NCBI RefSeq assembly: GCF_013363755.1
Contig: NZ_CP054841.1
Coordinates: 434,001 to 498,000 of the forward strand
DNA: 64,000 bases
Reading direction: 5' to 3'
DNA from: Comamonas antarctica
GTDB taxonomy: Bacteria > Pseudomonadota > Gammaproteobacteria > Burkholderiales > Burkholderiaceae_C
Shown here: positions 1-8,601 of the stretch, piece by piece
Numbering within the stretch: the stretch's first letter is position 1
Layout: each line of letters begins with the position of its first letter
The notes under the pieces: model-generated
Told to the model about the DNA's origin: nothing
Seen by the model: only the letters and a program-made list of their open reading frames with translations
Database searches by the model: none
Program-made: the position numbers and the translations under genes

Positions 1-1280
1 GGCTTAACGTGGCGATCACACGGGCGCGCCAGGAACTGCGCGTGTTCTCCAGCTTCCGAGCCGAGCAAATGGATTTGGCTCGTACCCAGGCCATCGGCGT
101 GCGCGATCTCAAGCATTTCATGGAATTCGCCGAACGTGGTGCCCGCGCCCTTGCGGAAGCCAACCGCGGCAGCCTCGGCGGCTTCGATAGCCCCTTCGAG
201 CAGGCCGTGGCCACTGCATTGAGCCACCGCGGCTGGCGCGTTCAATCACAGATTGGCGCTTCTTCGTTCCGTGTCGACCTGGGCATCGTCGATCCCGACG
301 CACCGGGCCGTTACCTGGCCGGCGTGGAGTGCGATGGCGCCACCTATCACCGCAGTGCCACGGCACGTGACCGCGACAAGCTGCGCGAACAGGTGCTGCG
401 CGGGCTGGGCTGGGAAATCGTGCGGATCTGGTCTACGGACTGGTGGGTCGATCCCGTCGGCACGCTGGACAGAGTGGACGCCCGGCTGCAGGCATTGCTC
501 AGCGTGCAACGTGGGCGGCGTGCCGAACAAGCCGAACGCGATGCCGAGGCCGAGCGCCAAGCGCAATCGGCTATCGCGCAGGCCAGCTCATCGGCGATGG
601 CGTCTGAACGGATACCTGCGGTACCGGTTCCAGATGTGGAAGCGGGTGCTGCCGAAGCTCCTTCTGAAACCTCCTTGCCGCATGCTGAAGAAATCTTTGC
701 CAGGCAGGTCTCGGCGACACCCGTCACTTTCGACGTCGTGAACGCTACGCATTTGATCGGGTCTACCTACCAGGCCACCAGCCCTGCCGAAAAGGTTACA
801 GGCGCTGATCCAGATCGCTTCTACGATAGCGATTACAACCATGTTCTGTCGGCCATGATTGCCCATGTCATCGAGCATGAAGGGCCTGTTCTCGACGCAT
901 TGCTGGCACGTCGCATTGCCCGCGCACATGGTTGGTTACGTACCGGCGCCCGGATCCGCGAGCGTGTGTTTGAACTCGCCCGGGAGCGCTACCGTTCGAC
1001 GGAAGAAGAGGTTGGCAAGTTCTATTGGCCTGGCCATCTTGATCCCACCGCGAAGTCTCCTTTCCGCGCACCTGGCGACGAAGACAGCGTACGTGTGGTC
1101 GACGAAATCTGCATTTCTGAATTGCTATCGTTGGCGGAAAGTGTGATCTCACAGGGCGCACAAGGCGAAGCCGTGTATCAGTCCATGGCGCGAAGGCTCG
1201 GACTGCAACAGTTGCGGGCAGCCAGTCGGGCGCGACTGGAAGTTGCAGTGCGTAGCCTGCCAAGCGCGGATTCTGCATAA
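1..1280 (+). CDS. C-terminal part of a large SF1 helicase/nuclease protein (DUF3320 type), cut by window edge
   Basis: The reading frame is open to the left edge, so the GTG at 9 is not the real start. The first residues read LNVAITRARQEL, which matches motif VI of superfamily-1 helicases (NVAxTRA). Counting from 9, residues about 55-165 form a PD-(D/E)XK (Vsr-like, MTES_1575-type) nuclease domain with E64, D90 and the VECDG segment at 106-110, followed by RDRDKLRE. Residues about 275-415 resemble DUF3320. This order, helicase then nuclease then DUF3320, is typical of very large DUF4011/DUF3320 proteins that often sit in defence islands. Between nuclease and DUF3320 is an Ala/Glu-rich linker. 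The N-terminal helicase domains lie outside the window, so intactness cannot be judged. Confidence 0.8.
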   Translation, partial: LNVAITRARQELRVFSSFRAEQMDLARTQAIGVRDLKHFMEFAERGARALAEANRGSLGGFDSPFEQAVATALSHRGWRVQSQIGASSFRVDLGIVDPDAPGRYLAGVECDGATYHRSATARDRDKLREQVLRGLGWEIVRIWSTDWWVDPVGTLDRVDARLQALLSVQRGRRAEQAERDAEAERQAQSAIAQASSSAMASERIPAVPVPDVEAGAAEAPSETSLPHAEEIFARQVSATPVTFDVVNATHLIGSTYQATSPAEKVTGADPDRFYDSDYNHVLSAMIAHVIEHEGPVLDALLARRIARAHGWLRTGARIRERVFELARERYRSTEEEVGKFYWPGHLDPTAKSPFRAPGDEDSVRVVDEICISELLSLAESVISQGAQGEAVYQSMARRLGLQQLRAASRARLEVAVRSLPSADSA

Positions 1281-1341
1281 GACCGTCGTTGATCACGATG
1301 ACTTGTTACAGCCGGCAGCGACCCCACAGCACACCAGTACC

Positions 1342-2448
1342 ATGCCAACTCAAAATGCACGTGGACGACCCAAACCGGTTGCGTTCAGTGGCCTGTTTCT
1401 GCCCTCATATCAATGGGAGATGAAGATCAAGGGGGTCCCAGTTCATGAAATGGAAGATGCGGCTGGGGAGCGTGGCACTTTGTTCAGGCATCTGCGCCGC
1501 AAGGATGCTTCGCCCCGCCGCATCGCCGAGCTGGCTGTTAGCAGCCTACGATCCCTCGCTAAATCCAACTCCCAGGTGGCAATCCATCTAGATGCTTTCG
1601 AAGCAATAGCAAAGTCTGACGCGCCGTTGGCAGACGAAGTTGCCGATCGCCTTGCTGCAACATTGCCAGGTTATTGGGGTTGTTTCTTGGCCGGGGTACG
1701 ACGCAATCCTGCACGAATACTGCTTTTTATCTTGACCTATGTAGAAATCGAGCAAGCATCCGTTGCAGCCGACGCTGCCTTTGCAAAAGGCGACTACTGT
1801 GCCACGGCAGAAATCGTAAGAGTCGATCCAACTCTGCGCATGTTTTGGTGCGAGGAGAGTCTGCAGCGGTTGGCCTCAGCCCAAGATGTGAGGCAGACCC
1901 TATCAGCCCGTGTATACGCCTGGGTCCAAGTGCAACTCTGTGTCATAGCTCGATCATCCATTTTCGAAGCAGATGCTACGCAAGCAATGACGCTTTGCGG
2001 TGCTGCCGAAAAGCTCCTGGATGGTACGCGGGTGTTGCCGGGAGTTCAGTGGTTGAAAATGGCCAAGCAGTTGACTGATGCATCAAGTCTGGCCAACCTG
2101 CGCGAGCAGCTTCTGCGCAACGGTACCACCCATGACAAACTGCCCAGCGAGGCCACCATCAAACGTTGGAGCCGAGGAGCCGTCTTTCCCCAACAAACCC
2201 CGGCCTTGCAGCTCTTTGTCGAGCGAATTGCTGAACGTGCGCATATCCGAGATCCCAGAGTGTCAGCGGACCATGCCTATGCAGCTCTGGCCCACATGTA
2301 TCGAATTGCCAATCGGCTTCAGCACACTCATTGGTTCGCTTCGCAGGTACGAAAAAATCCAGATGAAATGCTGAAGCGAGGTTTTGCGGCCTGGCACGCG
2401 CATCACCTTGCAGCCGATGACACGCCATTTGGCTCTAACTACGCCTAA
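1342..2448 (+). CDS. Unrecognised 368-aa protein next to helicase/nuclease gene
   Basis: A long open frame lies 61 bp after the helicase/nuclease gene on the same strand. A TTG at 1243 would extend it but overlaps the upstream gene; the ATG at 1342 (MPTQNARGRPKPVAF) is preferred. The N-terminus is basic and Pro/Gly-rich, and the rest looks mainly alpha-helical and soluble, with no signal peptide or membrane segment. The stretch SEATIKRWSRG at about residues 270-280 and the following helices have a faint helix-turn-helix flavour, but I do not recognise a family. Base composition is lower in GC than the main chromosome block. Position and strand suggest co-transcription with the helicase/nuclease protein, possibly as an accessory factor; that is inference only. 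Confidence 0.6.
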   Translation: MPTQNARGRPKPVAFSGLFLPSYQWEMKIKGVPVHEMEDAAGERGTLFRHLRRKDASPRRIAELAVSSLRSLAKSNSQVAIHLDAFEAIAKSDAPLADEVADRLAATLPGYWGCFLAGVRRNPARILLFILTYVEIEQASVAADAAFAKGDYCATAEIVRVDPTLRMFWCEESLQRLASAQDVRQTLSARVYAWVQVQLCVIARSSIFEADATQAMTLCGAAEKLLDGTRVLPGVQWLKMAKQLTDASSLANLREQLLRNGTTHDKLPSEATIKRWSRGAVFPQQTPALQLFVERIAERAHIRDPRVSADHAYAALAHMYRIANRLQHTHWFASQVRKNPDEMLKRGFAAWHAHHLAADDTPFGSNYA

Positions 2449-2944
2449 CGGGAGTCACAAGGCACCCTGGGGGGATTGTTGCTTCTGCCTTTTCCTGAAA
2501 CGCCCTTTCCAGGACCTGCAGGCCAACCACCGTCATTGCCCGGTCCCAAGCCCTTTCCTCTGCCAGGACGTGGCGGCGATGTATTGGCCGGGGCGTTGGA
2601 ACTAGTTTTTTTTGCAGTTTGAGCAGAATTCATGAATGTTCTCCGAAACACGGCAACAGCACCGTGGAACCAATTCTCAGATGCCAGAATCGTTTCGACG
2701 GGATCACATTTTTGGCAACTCATGCCAGATCTTGGCAATCCAAAGTCAACGAATCACGCCAAGCTTTGCGCCGAATGGTGCACTGGAAGCTACACAGGAC
2801 TCTCATGTTCCATTCACGCGTGTGCGTCCGGACCACTGACGGGCGCCAAGTTCAGCGACTCAAGCTCGCCCCGAATAGCTAACGATAAGCGCTGCTTGTT
2901 GCGCACTGGCTTGTTGCGCACTGGCTTGTTGCGCACTGTCTAGG
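2449..2944. other. Non-coding stretch left of the IS element
   Basis: No convincing gene. A proline-rich open frame on the + strand (2476-2622, 48 codons, ending TGA, rich in PFPGP/PLPG) has no ATG and may be a gene remnant. Another open frame (2632-2943) ends in the 15-bp tandem repeat and has no homolog I recognise. An eight-T run lies at about 2606-2613. Confidence 0.5.
2895..2939. repeat. Three tandem copies of a 15-bp unit
   Basis: The unit CTTGTTGCGCACTGG occurs at 2895-2909 and 2910-2924, and again at 2925-2939 with the final bases changed. The array stops 5 bp before the target duplication of the IS21 element. Confidence 0.9.
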
Positions 2945-2951
2945 GCAATAC
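2945..2951. repeat. Left target-site duplication of the IS21 element (GCAATAC)
   Basis: GCAATAC directly precedes the left terminal TGTTGATTTCC and is repeated exactly after the right end at 5448-5454. Seven bases is within the range known for IS21-family insertions. Confidence 0.9.
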
Positions 2952-3068
2952 TGTTGATTTCCACCCAGAAGTGACCCACTAACCCCCGGTTTTTCCATCT
3001 CAATCTGATCCACGCATTAACCCTAGCCTGCTGCTTTCTTGTGCAGTAGGAGACCAGGAGTGATTGAC

Positions 3069-4586
3069 GTGGCTACTTTGAGTGTCATCAGACGCTGGGC
3101 TCTACGTGAGCACCTGTCCATCCGAGAGATCGCCCGCAGAACCGGACTTTCTCGCAATACCATCCGCAAGTATTTGCGCTCCGATGTTGTGCAACCTCGT
3201 CTTGCACAGCGAATGATCGTTGCCAAGCTCGACCCATTCGCCAGCAAGCTGTCTGGCTGGCTGCGCACAGAAGCCAACCGCTCTCGTAAGCAGCGGCGCA
3301 CGATCAAGCAGATGTTTCTGGACTTGCAGGCGCTGGGCTATGCCGGCTCCTACAACCGGGTCGCTGCCTTTGCCAGAGTTTGGAAGGCTCAGTGTCATGC
3401 GGCTGAGCAGACATCAGGGCGAGGCGTTTTTGTGCCCCTGGTCTTCGGTGCTGGCGAAGCCTTCCAGTTCGATTGGAGTGAAGACTGGGCTGTGATTGCA
3501 GGTGTGCGCACCAAGCTACAAGTGGCTCACTTTAAGCTCAGCCACAGCCGAGCCTTCTATCTGAGGGCATATCCGCTGCAAACCCATGAGATGCTGTTTG
3601 ATGCCCACAACCATGCCTTTGCGGTTTTTGGAGGCATCCCCAGACGAGGGATATACGACAACATGCGCACAGCCGTCGATCGTGTCGGTCGTGGCAAGCT
3701 CAGAGAGGTCAATGCCCGTTTCAGTGCCATGGCCAGCCACTTCCTGTTCGAGGCACAGTTTTGCAACCCGGCCTCGGGATGGGAGAAGGGGCAAGTCGAG
3801 AAGAATGTTCGGGACGCTCGCCATCGCATCTGGCAATCTGTACCAGCGTTTCCTACACTGCGGACACTCAACGATTGGCTAGAGCAGCGGTGCCAGCAAC
3901 TGTGGCAAGAGATTGCGCATGGGCAGTTACCAGGCTCTGTCGCCGATGTGTGGAAACAAGAGCGCTCAGACTTGATGCCGATGCCTCGGCCGTTTGATGG
4001 GTTTGTCGAGCATGCTAAACGGGTCTCGCCCACCTGCCTGGTGCACTTTGAGCGCAATCGCTACAGCGTGCCAGCCTCTTATGCCAACCGGCCCGTTAGC
4101 TTGCAGGTTTATGCCGACCGCCTGGTCGTCGTGGCCGAAGGCAGGGCAATCTGCGAGCACCAGCGCATCATTGAGCGCAATCATCAGGGCATCGGTCGTA
4201 CGGTGTATGACTGGCATCACTACCTAGCGGTATTGCAACGCAAACCCGGAGCATTACGCAACGGAGCTCCATTTGCCGAGCTGCCAGACGCTTTCAAACT
4301 GCTGCAAACTCTGCTGCTCAAGCAGCCTGGCGGTGACCGCGAGATGGTGGAGATCCTTGCTTTGGTGTTACAGCACGATGAACAGGCTGTCTTGGCATCT
4401 GTGGAGTTGGCATTGGAGGATGGTGTGCCTCGCAAGACCCACATCATCAATATCTTGCACCGCCTGATTGATGGAGTGCAGCAACCTGAGCCCATCCATT
4501 CACCACAAGCCTTGGCCTTGATCGTTGAGCCACAAGCCAACGTCGTGCGCTATGACCAACTCCGACAGGTGCGCCATGCGTCATGA
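3069..4586 (+). CDS. istA: IS21-family transposase IstA
   Basis: DDE transposase of an IS21-type element. The start is taken at GTG 3069 because AGGAG at 3056-3060 sits at a good distance; GTG 3060 is an alternative. Residues about 10-40 form a helix-turn-helix ([18 protein letters not shown]). The catalytic core shows D135 (FQFDWSED), D197 (RGIYDNMR) and E244 (KGQVEKNVR). The C-terminal part carries the usual region with [13 protein letters not shown]. At about 505 residues it has the normal family length with no frameshift. Its end overlaps istB, as is typical, implying coupled translation. Confidence 0.93.
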   Translation: MATLSVIRRWALREHLSIREIARRTGLSRNTIRKYLRSDVVQPRLAQRMIVAKLDPFASKLSGWLRTEANRSRKQRRTIKQMFLDLQALGYAGSYNRVAAFARVWKAQCHAAEQTSGRGVFVPLVFGAGEAFQFDWSEDWAVIAGVRTKLQVAHFKLSHSRAFYLRAYPLQTHEMLFDAHNHAFAVFGGIPRRGIYDNMRTAVDRVGRGKLREVNARFSAMASHFLFEAQFCNPASGWEKGQVEKNVRDARHRIWQSVPAFPTLRTLNDWLEQRCQQLWQEIAHGQLPGSVADVWKQERSDLMPMPRPFDGFVEHAKRVSPTCLVHFERNRYSVPASYANRPVSLQVYADRLVVVAEGRAICEHQRIIERNHQGIGRTVYDWHHYLAVLQRKPGALRNGAPFAELPDAFKLLQTLLLKQPGGDREMVEILALVLQHDEQAVLASVELALEDGVPRKTHIINILHRLIDGVQQPEPIHSPQALALIVEPQANVVRYDQLRQVRHAS

Positions 4587-5373
4587 CCCCGCCATTGCAG
4601 CAATCATCATCATGCTCAGGCAGCTCAAGATGTTTGGCATGGCTCAGGCCGTAACAGAACTTGCCGAGCAAGGCTCACCAGCCTTTGAAGCTGCACACCC
4701 CATACTGTCGCAACTGCTCAAGGCCGAGAGCGCAGAGCGAGAAGTGCGCTCCATTGCCTATCAACTCAAGGCTGCCAAGTTCCCCGTCTATCGAGATTTG
4801 GCGGGCTTTGACTTCGCCCACAGCGAGGTCAATGAAGCCTTGGTTCGCAACCTTCATCGCTGTGAATTCATTGAGAAGGCCAACAATGTAGTGCTTGTCG
4901 GTGGACCCGGTACTGGCAAGACACACATCGCTACAGCACTAGGTATTCAAGCCATCGAGCACCACCGCCAAAGGGTGCGCTTTTTCTCCACCGTGGAGTT
5001 AGTCAATGCATTGGAACAAGAGAAGTCCCAAGGCAAAGCCGGGCAGCTCGCCCACAGGCTGGTGCATACGGATTTGGTGATACTCGATGAACTGGGCTAT
5101 CTGCCCTTCAGCTCATCTGGTGGTGCGTTACTGTTTCATCTGCTCTCAACGCTTTACGAACGCACCAGCGTGGTGATCACCACAAACCTGAGCTTCAGCG
5201 AATGGGCCAGCGTGTTTGGGGATGCCAAGATGACCACCGCATTACTGGACCGTCTGACCCATCACTGCCATATTCTGGAGACAGGTAACGACAGCTACCG
5301 CTTCAAGCACAGCAGTGCAGTTCAGCAACCATCCACAAAGAAGGAGAGAAACAAAACCTTATCCACATCTTGA
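4576..5373 (+). CDS. istB: IS21-family helper ATPase IstB
   Basis: AAA+ ATPase (DnaC/IstB type) that assists IstA and target choice. Walker A GGPGTGKT is at residues 109-116 from the ATG at 4576, and Walker B is the [11 protein letters not shown] segment further on. The frame is open further upstream (ATG at 4552 or 4525), but 4576 has AGG at a suitable distance and gives the usual N-terminus; it overlaps the end of istA by 11 bases. The C-terminus ([11 protein letters not shown]...) matches the family. Length about 265 residues is normal, so the gene appears functional. Confidence 0.93.
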   Translation: MRHDPAIAAIIIMLRQLKMFGMAQAVTELAEQGSPAFEAAHPILSQLLKAESAEREVRSIAYQLKAAKFPVYRDLAGFDFAHSEVNEALVRNLHRCEFIEKANNVVLVGGPGTGKTHIATALGIQAIEHHRQRVRFFSTVELVNALEQEKSQGKAGQLAHRLVHTDLVILDELGYLPFSSSGGALLFHLLSTLYERTSVVITTNLSFSEWASVFGDAKMTTALLDRLTHHCHILETGNDSYRFKHSSAVQQPSTKKERNKTLSTS

Positions 5374-5447
5374 GCCTTACGGCTCAAGTCAAAGGGTGGG
5401 TCAGTTTGAGATGGAAATGGCGGGTCAGATTTGCGTGGAAATTAACA

Positions 5448-5454
5448 GCAATAC
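5448..5454. repeat. Right target-site duplication of the IS21 element (GCAATAC)
   Basis: Exact copy of 2945-2951 immediately after the right inverted repeat. Confidence 0.9.
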
Positions 5455-5498
5455 GCTTTGCAGTTGGCTGGCATCAAGAGAGGGACGCAGCATCATGG

Positions 5499-5699
5499 AT
5501 GATTCCAGAACAGCTCATCGGCCTCGTGCGAGACATCATTCGCTTACGTCGTGACACCTCGCTCGAGGCGAACAAAGAACGTGAACTGGCACTCGAAAAA
5601 ATTCAAATCATTGGCAGAACTGCAACTTTTTTTCAGTGGCTTCGATGGCATGAAAAGACTGCACGACACGTGTTAGGCGATGACATGCAACCGCAATGA
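5499..5699 (+). CDS. Possible small protein (66 aa), unrecognised
   Basis: An open frame begins at ATG 5499 (MIPEQLIGLVRDIIRL) and ends at TGA 5697-5699. The composition (charged helices, then FFQWLRWHEKTARHVLGDD) looks protein-like rather than random. A GAGAGGGA stretch lies about 15 bases upstream, which is far for a ribosome site. The frame is open leftward through the IS right end. In the reconstructed empty site it would also be open through the 15-bp tandem repeats back to a TAG at 2876-2878. It could be a small gene, or the tail of a gene split by the IS. No family recognised. Confidence 0.35.
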   Translation: MIPEQLIGLVRDIIRLRRDTSLEANKERELALEKIQIIGRTATFFQWLRWHEKTARHVLGDDMQPQ

Positions 5700-6160
5700 G
5701 ATCGGCAATGTGCTCAATTGGGCACGGGACAACATCGGCGACTGGTGCTCCTGATCTGCAGAGGAATGCTCACGAAGCTCGCTTCTATGCGCCCGCGAAA
5801 GCTACAGATCCGCCTCATAGCCCGGGCCTTCGGCCGTTTTAACTTCCAACCCCGCTGCCTTGCACAATGCTATCGGCGCGTCTTTAGCAGCGAAACAGCT
5901 CGGCCATTTCTGACCGGCTCCCTCTTTGGCCTGACGCACTTCCAGCGGCAGTTTCTTCCAGAAGATCTAAGAGGACTCATCTGGTCAACTGTTTGTAAAT
6001 CCTGGCGCTCCACGTTGGAGCGGTGTTTCATGAATGTCTGCTATGCAGCACAGCACTTGGCAGTGAGCCCAAAACGATGTGTACGACACGTTCACCACGC
6101 CGGCATGGCCCAGGGAAGACAACACTAGGGCCCAACAGGCACCGGCTTTATGCCCGCTCT
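5700..6160. other. Stretch without a recognisable gene
   Basis: Only short frames with no recognisable protein features. The 5718-6128 frame on the + strand is low-complexity in composition and has no good ribosome site. Probably decayed or intergenic island DNA. Confidence 0.4.
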
Positions 6161-6829
6161 TCAAGAAGCGGCTATGTTGTAAGCCCAAAGCAGTTCTTTA
6201 CCCATGACTTTGCTTGCGGCTTCCAATTCGACTTTTGACCCAGCAGTCCGTACCCTCCACTGCAGTTCGGGACGACGGATCATGCGGATTTCGCCACGCT
6301 GCCGTTCGCGCTGAAAACCGAGAGCATTCGCGCGGAGAAGCGTACATGTGATGGCAACTGGAAAGTCCATCGGCAACGAGTCCATAAGCCGCGACACCAA
6401 GGTGCCAAAATCTTCAAATGCATTCTGGTAGAAATTCATAAGCACCGGAATTGGCTTGTCTGCCAATGCCGCTTCTGGAAATGTCCAGACGCCTGCAATG
6501 ATGTGGCCGTCGGAGTGAAACTCGCTGGCCCAACCTGGATCCTCTGTGCGAAAAGTTGAAATGATCCCATCAAATGTCGATTCAACCGCATAGTGAGTCT
6601 GGAAGGCGTTCCACCACCCATCCGCATCATCACTAGACGCCCCTTGGCGCAGTATCTCGGCGACCGCTTTTTTACGGACGTCAATCTCTACGGGACGAAC
6701 GGGCACGCATTGCCAAATAAGCGCTGGCTTCCCTTCCAGCGCATGGTCATCACAAAAATTTTGCAGCTTGAGCTTCAGCAGTGGATGCTCATCCAGGACA
6801 CTAAACGAATTATTTGCCGTGTTTCGCAT
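6161..6829 (-). CDS. Unknown 222-aa protein divergent from the TIR gene
   Basis: Starts at ATG 6829 with a strong ribosome site (GGAAGGAG, 7 bases before the ATG). The protein is soluble with no signal peptide. Notable segments are a short N-terminal part (FSVLDEHPLLKLKLQNF), a region with GWWNAFQTHYAVESTFDGI and FHSDGHIIAGVWTFPEAAL, and a C-terminal basic part with RERQRGEIRMIRRPELQWRV. I do not recognise the family with confidence; the C-terminal half loosely recalls C-terminal regions of AlbA_2/Schlafen-type ATP-binding proteins, a weak impression. Only 44 bp separates its start from the start of the TIR gene on the other strand, so the two probably share a control region and may work together. 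Confidence 0.7.
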   Translation of the reverse strand: MRNTANNSFSVLDEHPLLKLKLQNFCDDHALEGKPALIWQCVPVRPVEIDVRKKAVAEILRQGASSDDADGWWNAFQTHYAVESTFDGIISTFRTEDPGWASEFHSDGHIIAGVWTFPEAALADKPIPVLMNFYQNAFEDFGTLVSRLMDSLPMDFPVAITCTLLRANALGFQRERQRGEIRMIRRPELQWRVRTAGSKVELEAASKVMGKELLWAYNIAAS

Positions 6830-6873
6830 TGCAGTGCTCCTTCCATCGATCGATTTTCAGCGAAGATTACAGG

Positions 6874-7845
6874 ATGAAAACCGCCTTCATTTCTTACAGC
6901 CATGCTGATGAACAGTACCGTGTCGAGCTGGACAAGCACCTGTCGCTGTTGAAGCGCCAGGGGCACATCACCACATGGAGCGACCATCGCATAGACCCCG
7001 GCGGGGATTTCGACGAACACATTTCTGCGGCACTCGAAGATGCTGACCTGATCCTGCTTCTGGTCTCGGCGGACTTCATCCATTCCGAATATTGCTATGG
7101 CATCGAGATGAAGCGGGCGCTGGAACGCCACGATGCGCGAGAGGCCGTGGTGGTTCCGATCATCCTGCGCCCATGCGATTGGAAAAGCTCACCTTTTGGC
7201 CGTCTCAAAGCACTACCCACGGATGGCAAAGCGGTCACTAAGTGGCCCTCGCTGGATGACGCCTTTCTGGACATTGTGCAGAAGATGCGTTCAATGCTGA
7301 CGGCTCCAGGCTCAAGCGCTGCAACTCAAAAGGTAGCGAATGCTCCGCTTTCGCCGGGCGTCACGCAGGCGAACCCAGGAACTGTCATTAGAAGGACTAC
7401 GCGCTCAAGCAATCTGGCGCTTCCCAGGCGTTTCACCGATGAAGAGCGACATGACTTCGCCCTGCAGGGATTCCAATACATTCGCTCATATTTCGAGCAG
7501 TCGCTGATCGAGCTTCAGGCTCGCAATCCTGGAATCACTGCAAGGATCGGCGATGCGTCGAGTGCCGTATTCACTGCCATTGTCTTTCGGGATGGTCAGC
7601 GGATTGGCGGCTGCCGCATCGCCCCAGGTAACAGTTGGGCCAGCGGCGGCATCACCTATTCCAGCTCCGAGCACGCATCGGATAGCAGCTTCAACGAACT
7701 CATCACCGTCGAAACTGACCAGAACCTGATGTATTTCAAGGCGACGCTGGGACGTCAGTCATTCGGCCAAGTGGGAGAAAGGTTGACGGACGAAGGGGCT
7801 GCGGAGCATCTTTGGTCGATGTTCCTTGCCCAGTTCCACCAGTGA
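6874..7845 (+). CDS. TIR-domain protein with unknown C-terminal domain, probable NAD-cleaving effector
   Basis: From ATG 6874 (MKTAFISYSHADEQ) the protein is 323 residues. Residues 1-150 form a TIR domain: the FISYSHAD opening, the WSDHRIDPGGDF box at about 35-46, LLLVSADFIHSEYC at 61-74, and a glutamate at 78 (SEYCYGIEM) in the position of the catalytic Glu of TIR NADases. A polar linker at about 150-185 leads to a C-terminal domain (about 188-323, RFTDEERHDFALQG to the end) that I cannot name. Bacterial TIR proteins commonly act as NAD+ hydrolases in abortive phage defence; here that is inference from the intact motif. Start choice: ATG 6874 begins exactly at the TIR fold; the frame is open 60 bases further upstream without a better start. 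Confidence 0.85.
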   Translation: MKTAFISYSHADEQYRVELDKHLSLLKRQGHITTWSDHRIDPGGDFDEHISAALEDADLILLLVSADFIHSEYCYGIEMKRALERHDAREAVVVPIILRPCDWKSSPFGRLKALPTDGKAVTKWPSLDDAFLDIVQKMRSMLTAPGSSAATQKVANAPLSPGVTQANPGTVIRRTTRSSNLALPRRFTDEERHDFALQGFQYIRSYFEQSLIELQARNPGITARIGDASSAVFTAIVFRDGQRIGGCRIAPGNSWASGGITYSSSEHASDSSFNELITVETDQNLMYFKATLGRQSFGQVGERLTDEGAAEHLWSMFLAQFHQ

Positions 7846-7918
7846 AAGCCCAGCCAGGCGATGCGCAGCCTTCTGGGCAGCCCTGGCTGCATCCCGCCTC
7901 GAACCGCAATACCCCACC

Positions 7919-8440
7919 TCACTCCAGCGTGACCCTGGCCTTTTTCACCAGCCGGGCAAAGCGTTCCTGATCAGATCGCATGAACTGCGCTGCGGCCTCG
8001 GGCCTATTCCGTACCGTGTATTCGTCGCGGCGTGCAAAGCCCGCCTCGACCTCCGGCTCCGAATAGGCCGCGACGATCGCATCGTGCAAGCGCCGCACCT
8101 GTGCTGCAGGCCAGCCCTTGAGCCCCACGGCCGCCACCCAGCCGCTGATGTCCACCTCGACAAAGCCCTGCTCGGCCAGGGTCGGTACCCGGGGTAGCGA
8201 TGACATGCGCTGGCGGCCCATGATGCCAATGGCGCACAGCGCCCCCAAGCGGATATGCGCCTGGGCCGTGCCGACCGCGAGCACTCCCATCTCCACCTGG
8301 ACGCCCAGCAGATCCGCCACCATAGGGCCCGCACCCTTAGTACGGGATATGCCTGGCCGATACGCCGGTTGCGTCGAGAAACACTTCCATGGCCAGGTGA
8401 AAGACGGTGCCATTGCCGGGAGACGCGCGCCCTGGCGGTA
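7919..8440 (-). pseudogene. Decayed Bug/TctC receptor gene, 5' half missing and frameshifted
   Basis: The minus-strand frame ending at 7919 encodes the C-terminal half of a Bug-family tricarboxylate-type binding protein (KGAGPMVADLLG, LPRVPTLAEQGF, ISGWVAAVGLKG). The part just upstream (SPGNGTVFHLAMEVFLDATG, then VSARHIPY) is also clearly Bug-like but in another frame. The switch happens at about 8338-8341, where one extra base before AAGGGTGCG breaks the HIPY/KGAGP joint. Nothing Bug-like remains upstream of about 8440. The gene is therefore both truncated and frameshifted. It marks the edge between the AT-richer island and the GC-rich chromosome. Confidence 0.85.
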
Positions 8441-8601
8441 CCCAGCGGTTCACTCATGCGTACGAACGGCGCAACGTCACCACGGTTGTCAAGCTGCGGA
8501 AAGCACTATCCCGAGAGAATACTCTGGGCCGATTGCAGACGCAGAACTTTGGAAATGGCCTGGAACGACCAGCTAATCGCGGCCAGAGGCAAGTGCTTGA
8601 A

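Larger units (their letters stand above)
2952..5447 (+). mobile_element. Complete IS21-family insertion sequence, 2496 bp
   Basis: The element begins TGTTGATTTCCACCCAGA and ends with the inverted counterpart (reverse complement TGTTAATTTCCACGCAAA). Both ends also carry inner repeats of the GTGACCC / TTTCCATCTCAA type, the multiple terminal sites usual in this family. It encodes overlapping istA (transposase) and istB (ATPase helper) in the normal order and orientation. A perfect 7-bp direct repeat GCAATAC flanks it. Both genes are open over their whole length with catalytic motifs present, so the copy looks intact and probably recently inserted. Removing it plus one repeat copy rebuilds a continuous sequence from the 15-bp tandem array into the AT-richer DNA after 5448. 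Confidence 0.95.

Noticed and set aside
1243..1341. N-terminal extension of the unknown protein from TTG 1243
   Set aside because: Would overlap the upstream gene end by 38 bases and has no ribosome site; ATG 1342 is more natural.
2632..2943. Open frame ending in GLLRTGLLRTG repeats
   Set aside because: No ribosome site, no family resemblance, repeats come from the 15-bp DNA array.
5718..6128. 136-codon + strand frame
   Set aside because: No ribosome site, unusual composition, partly opposite nothing recognisable; treated as non-coding.
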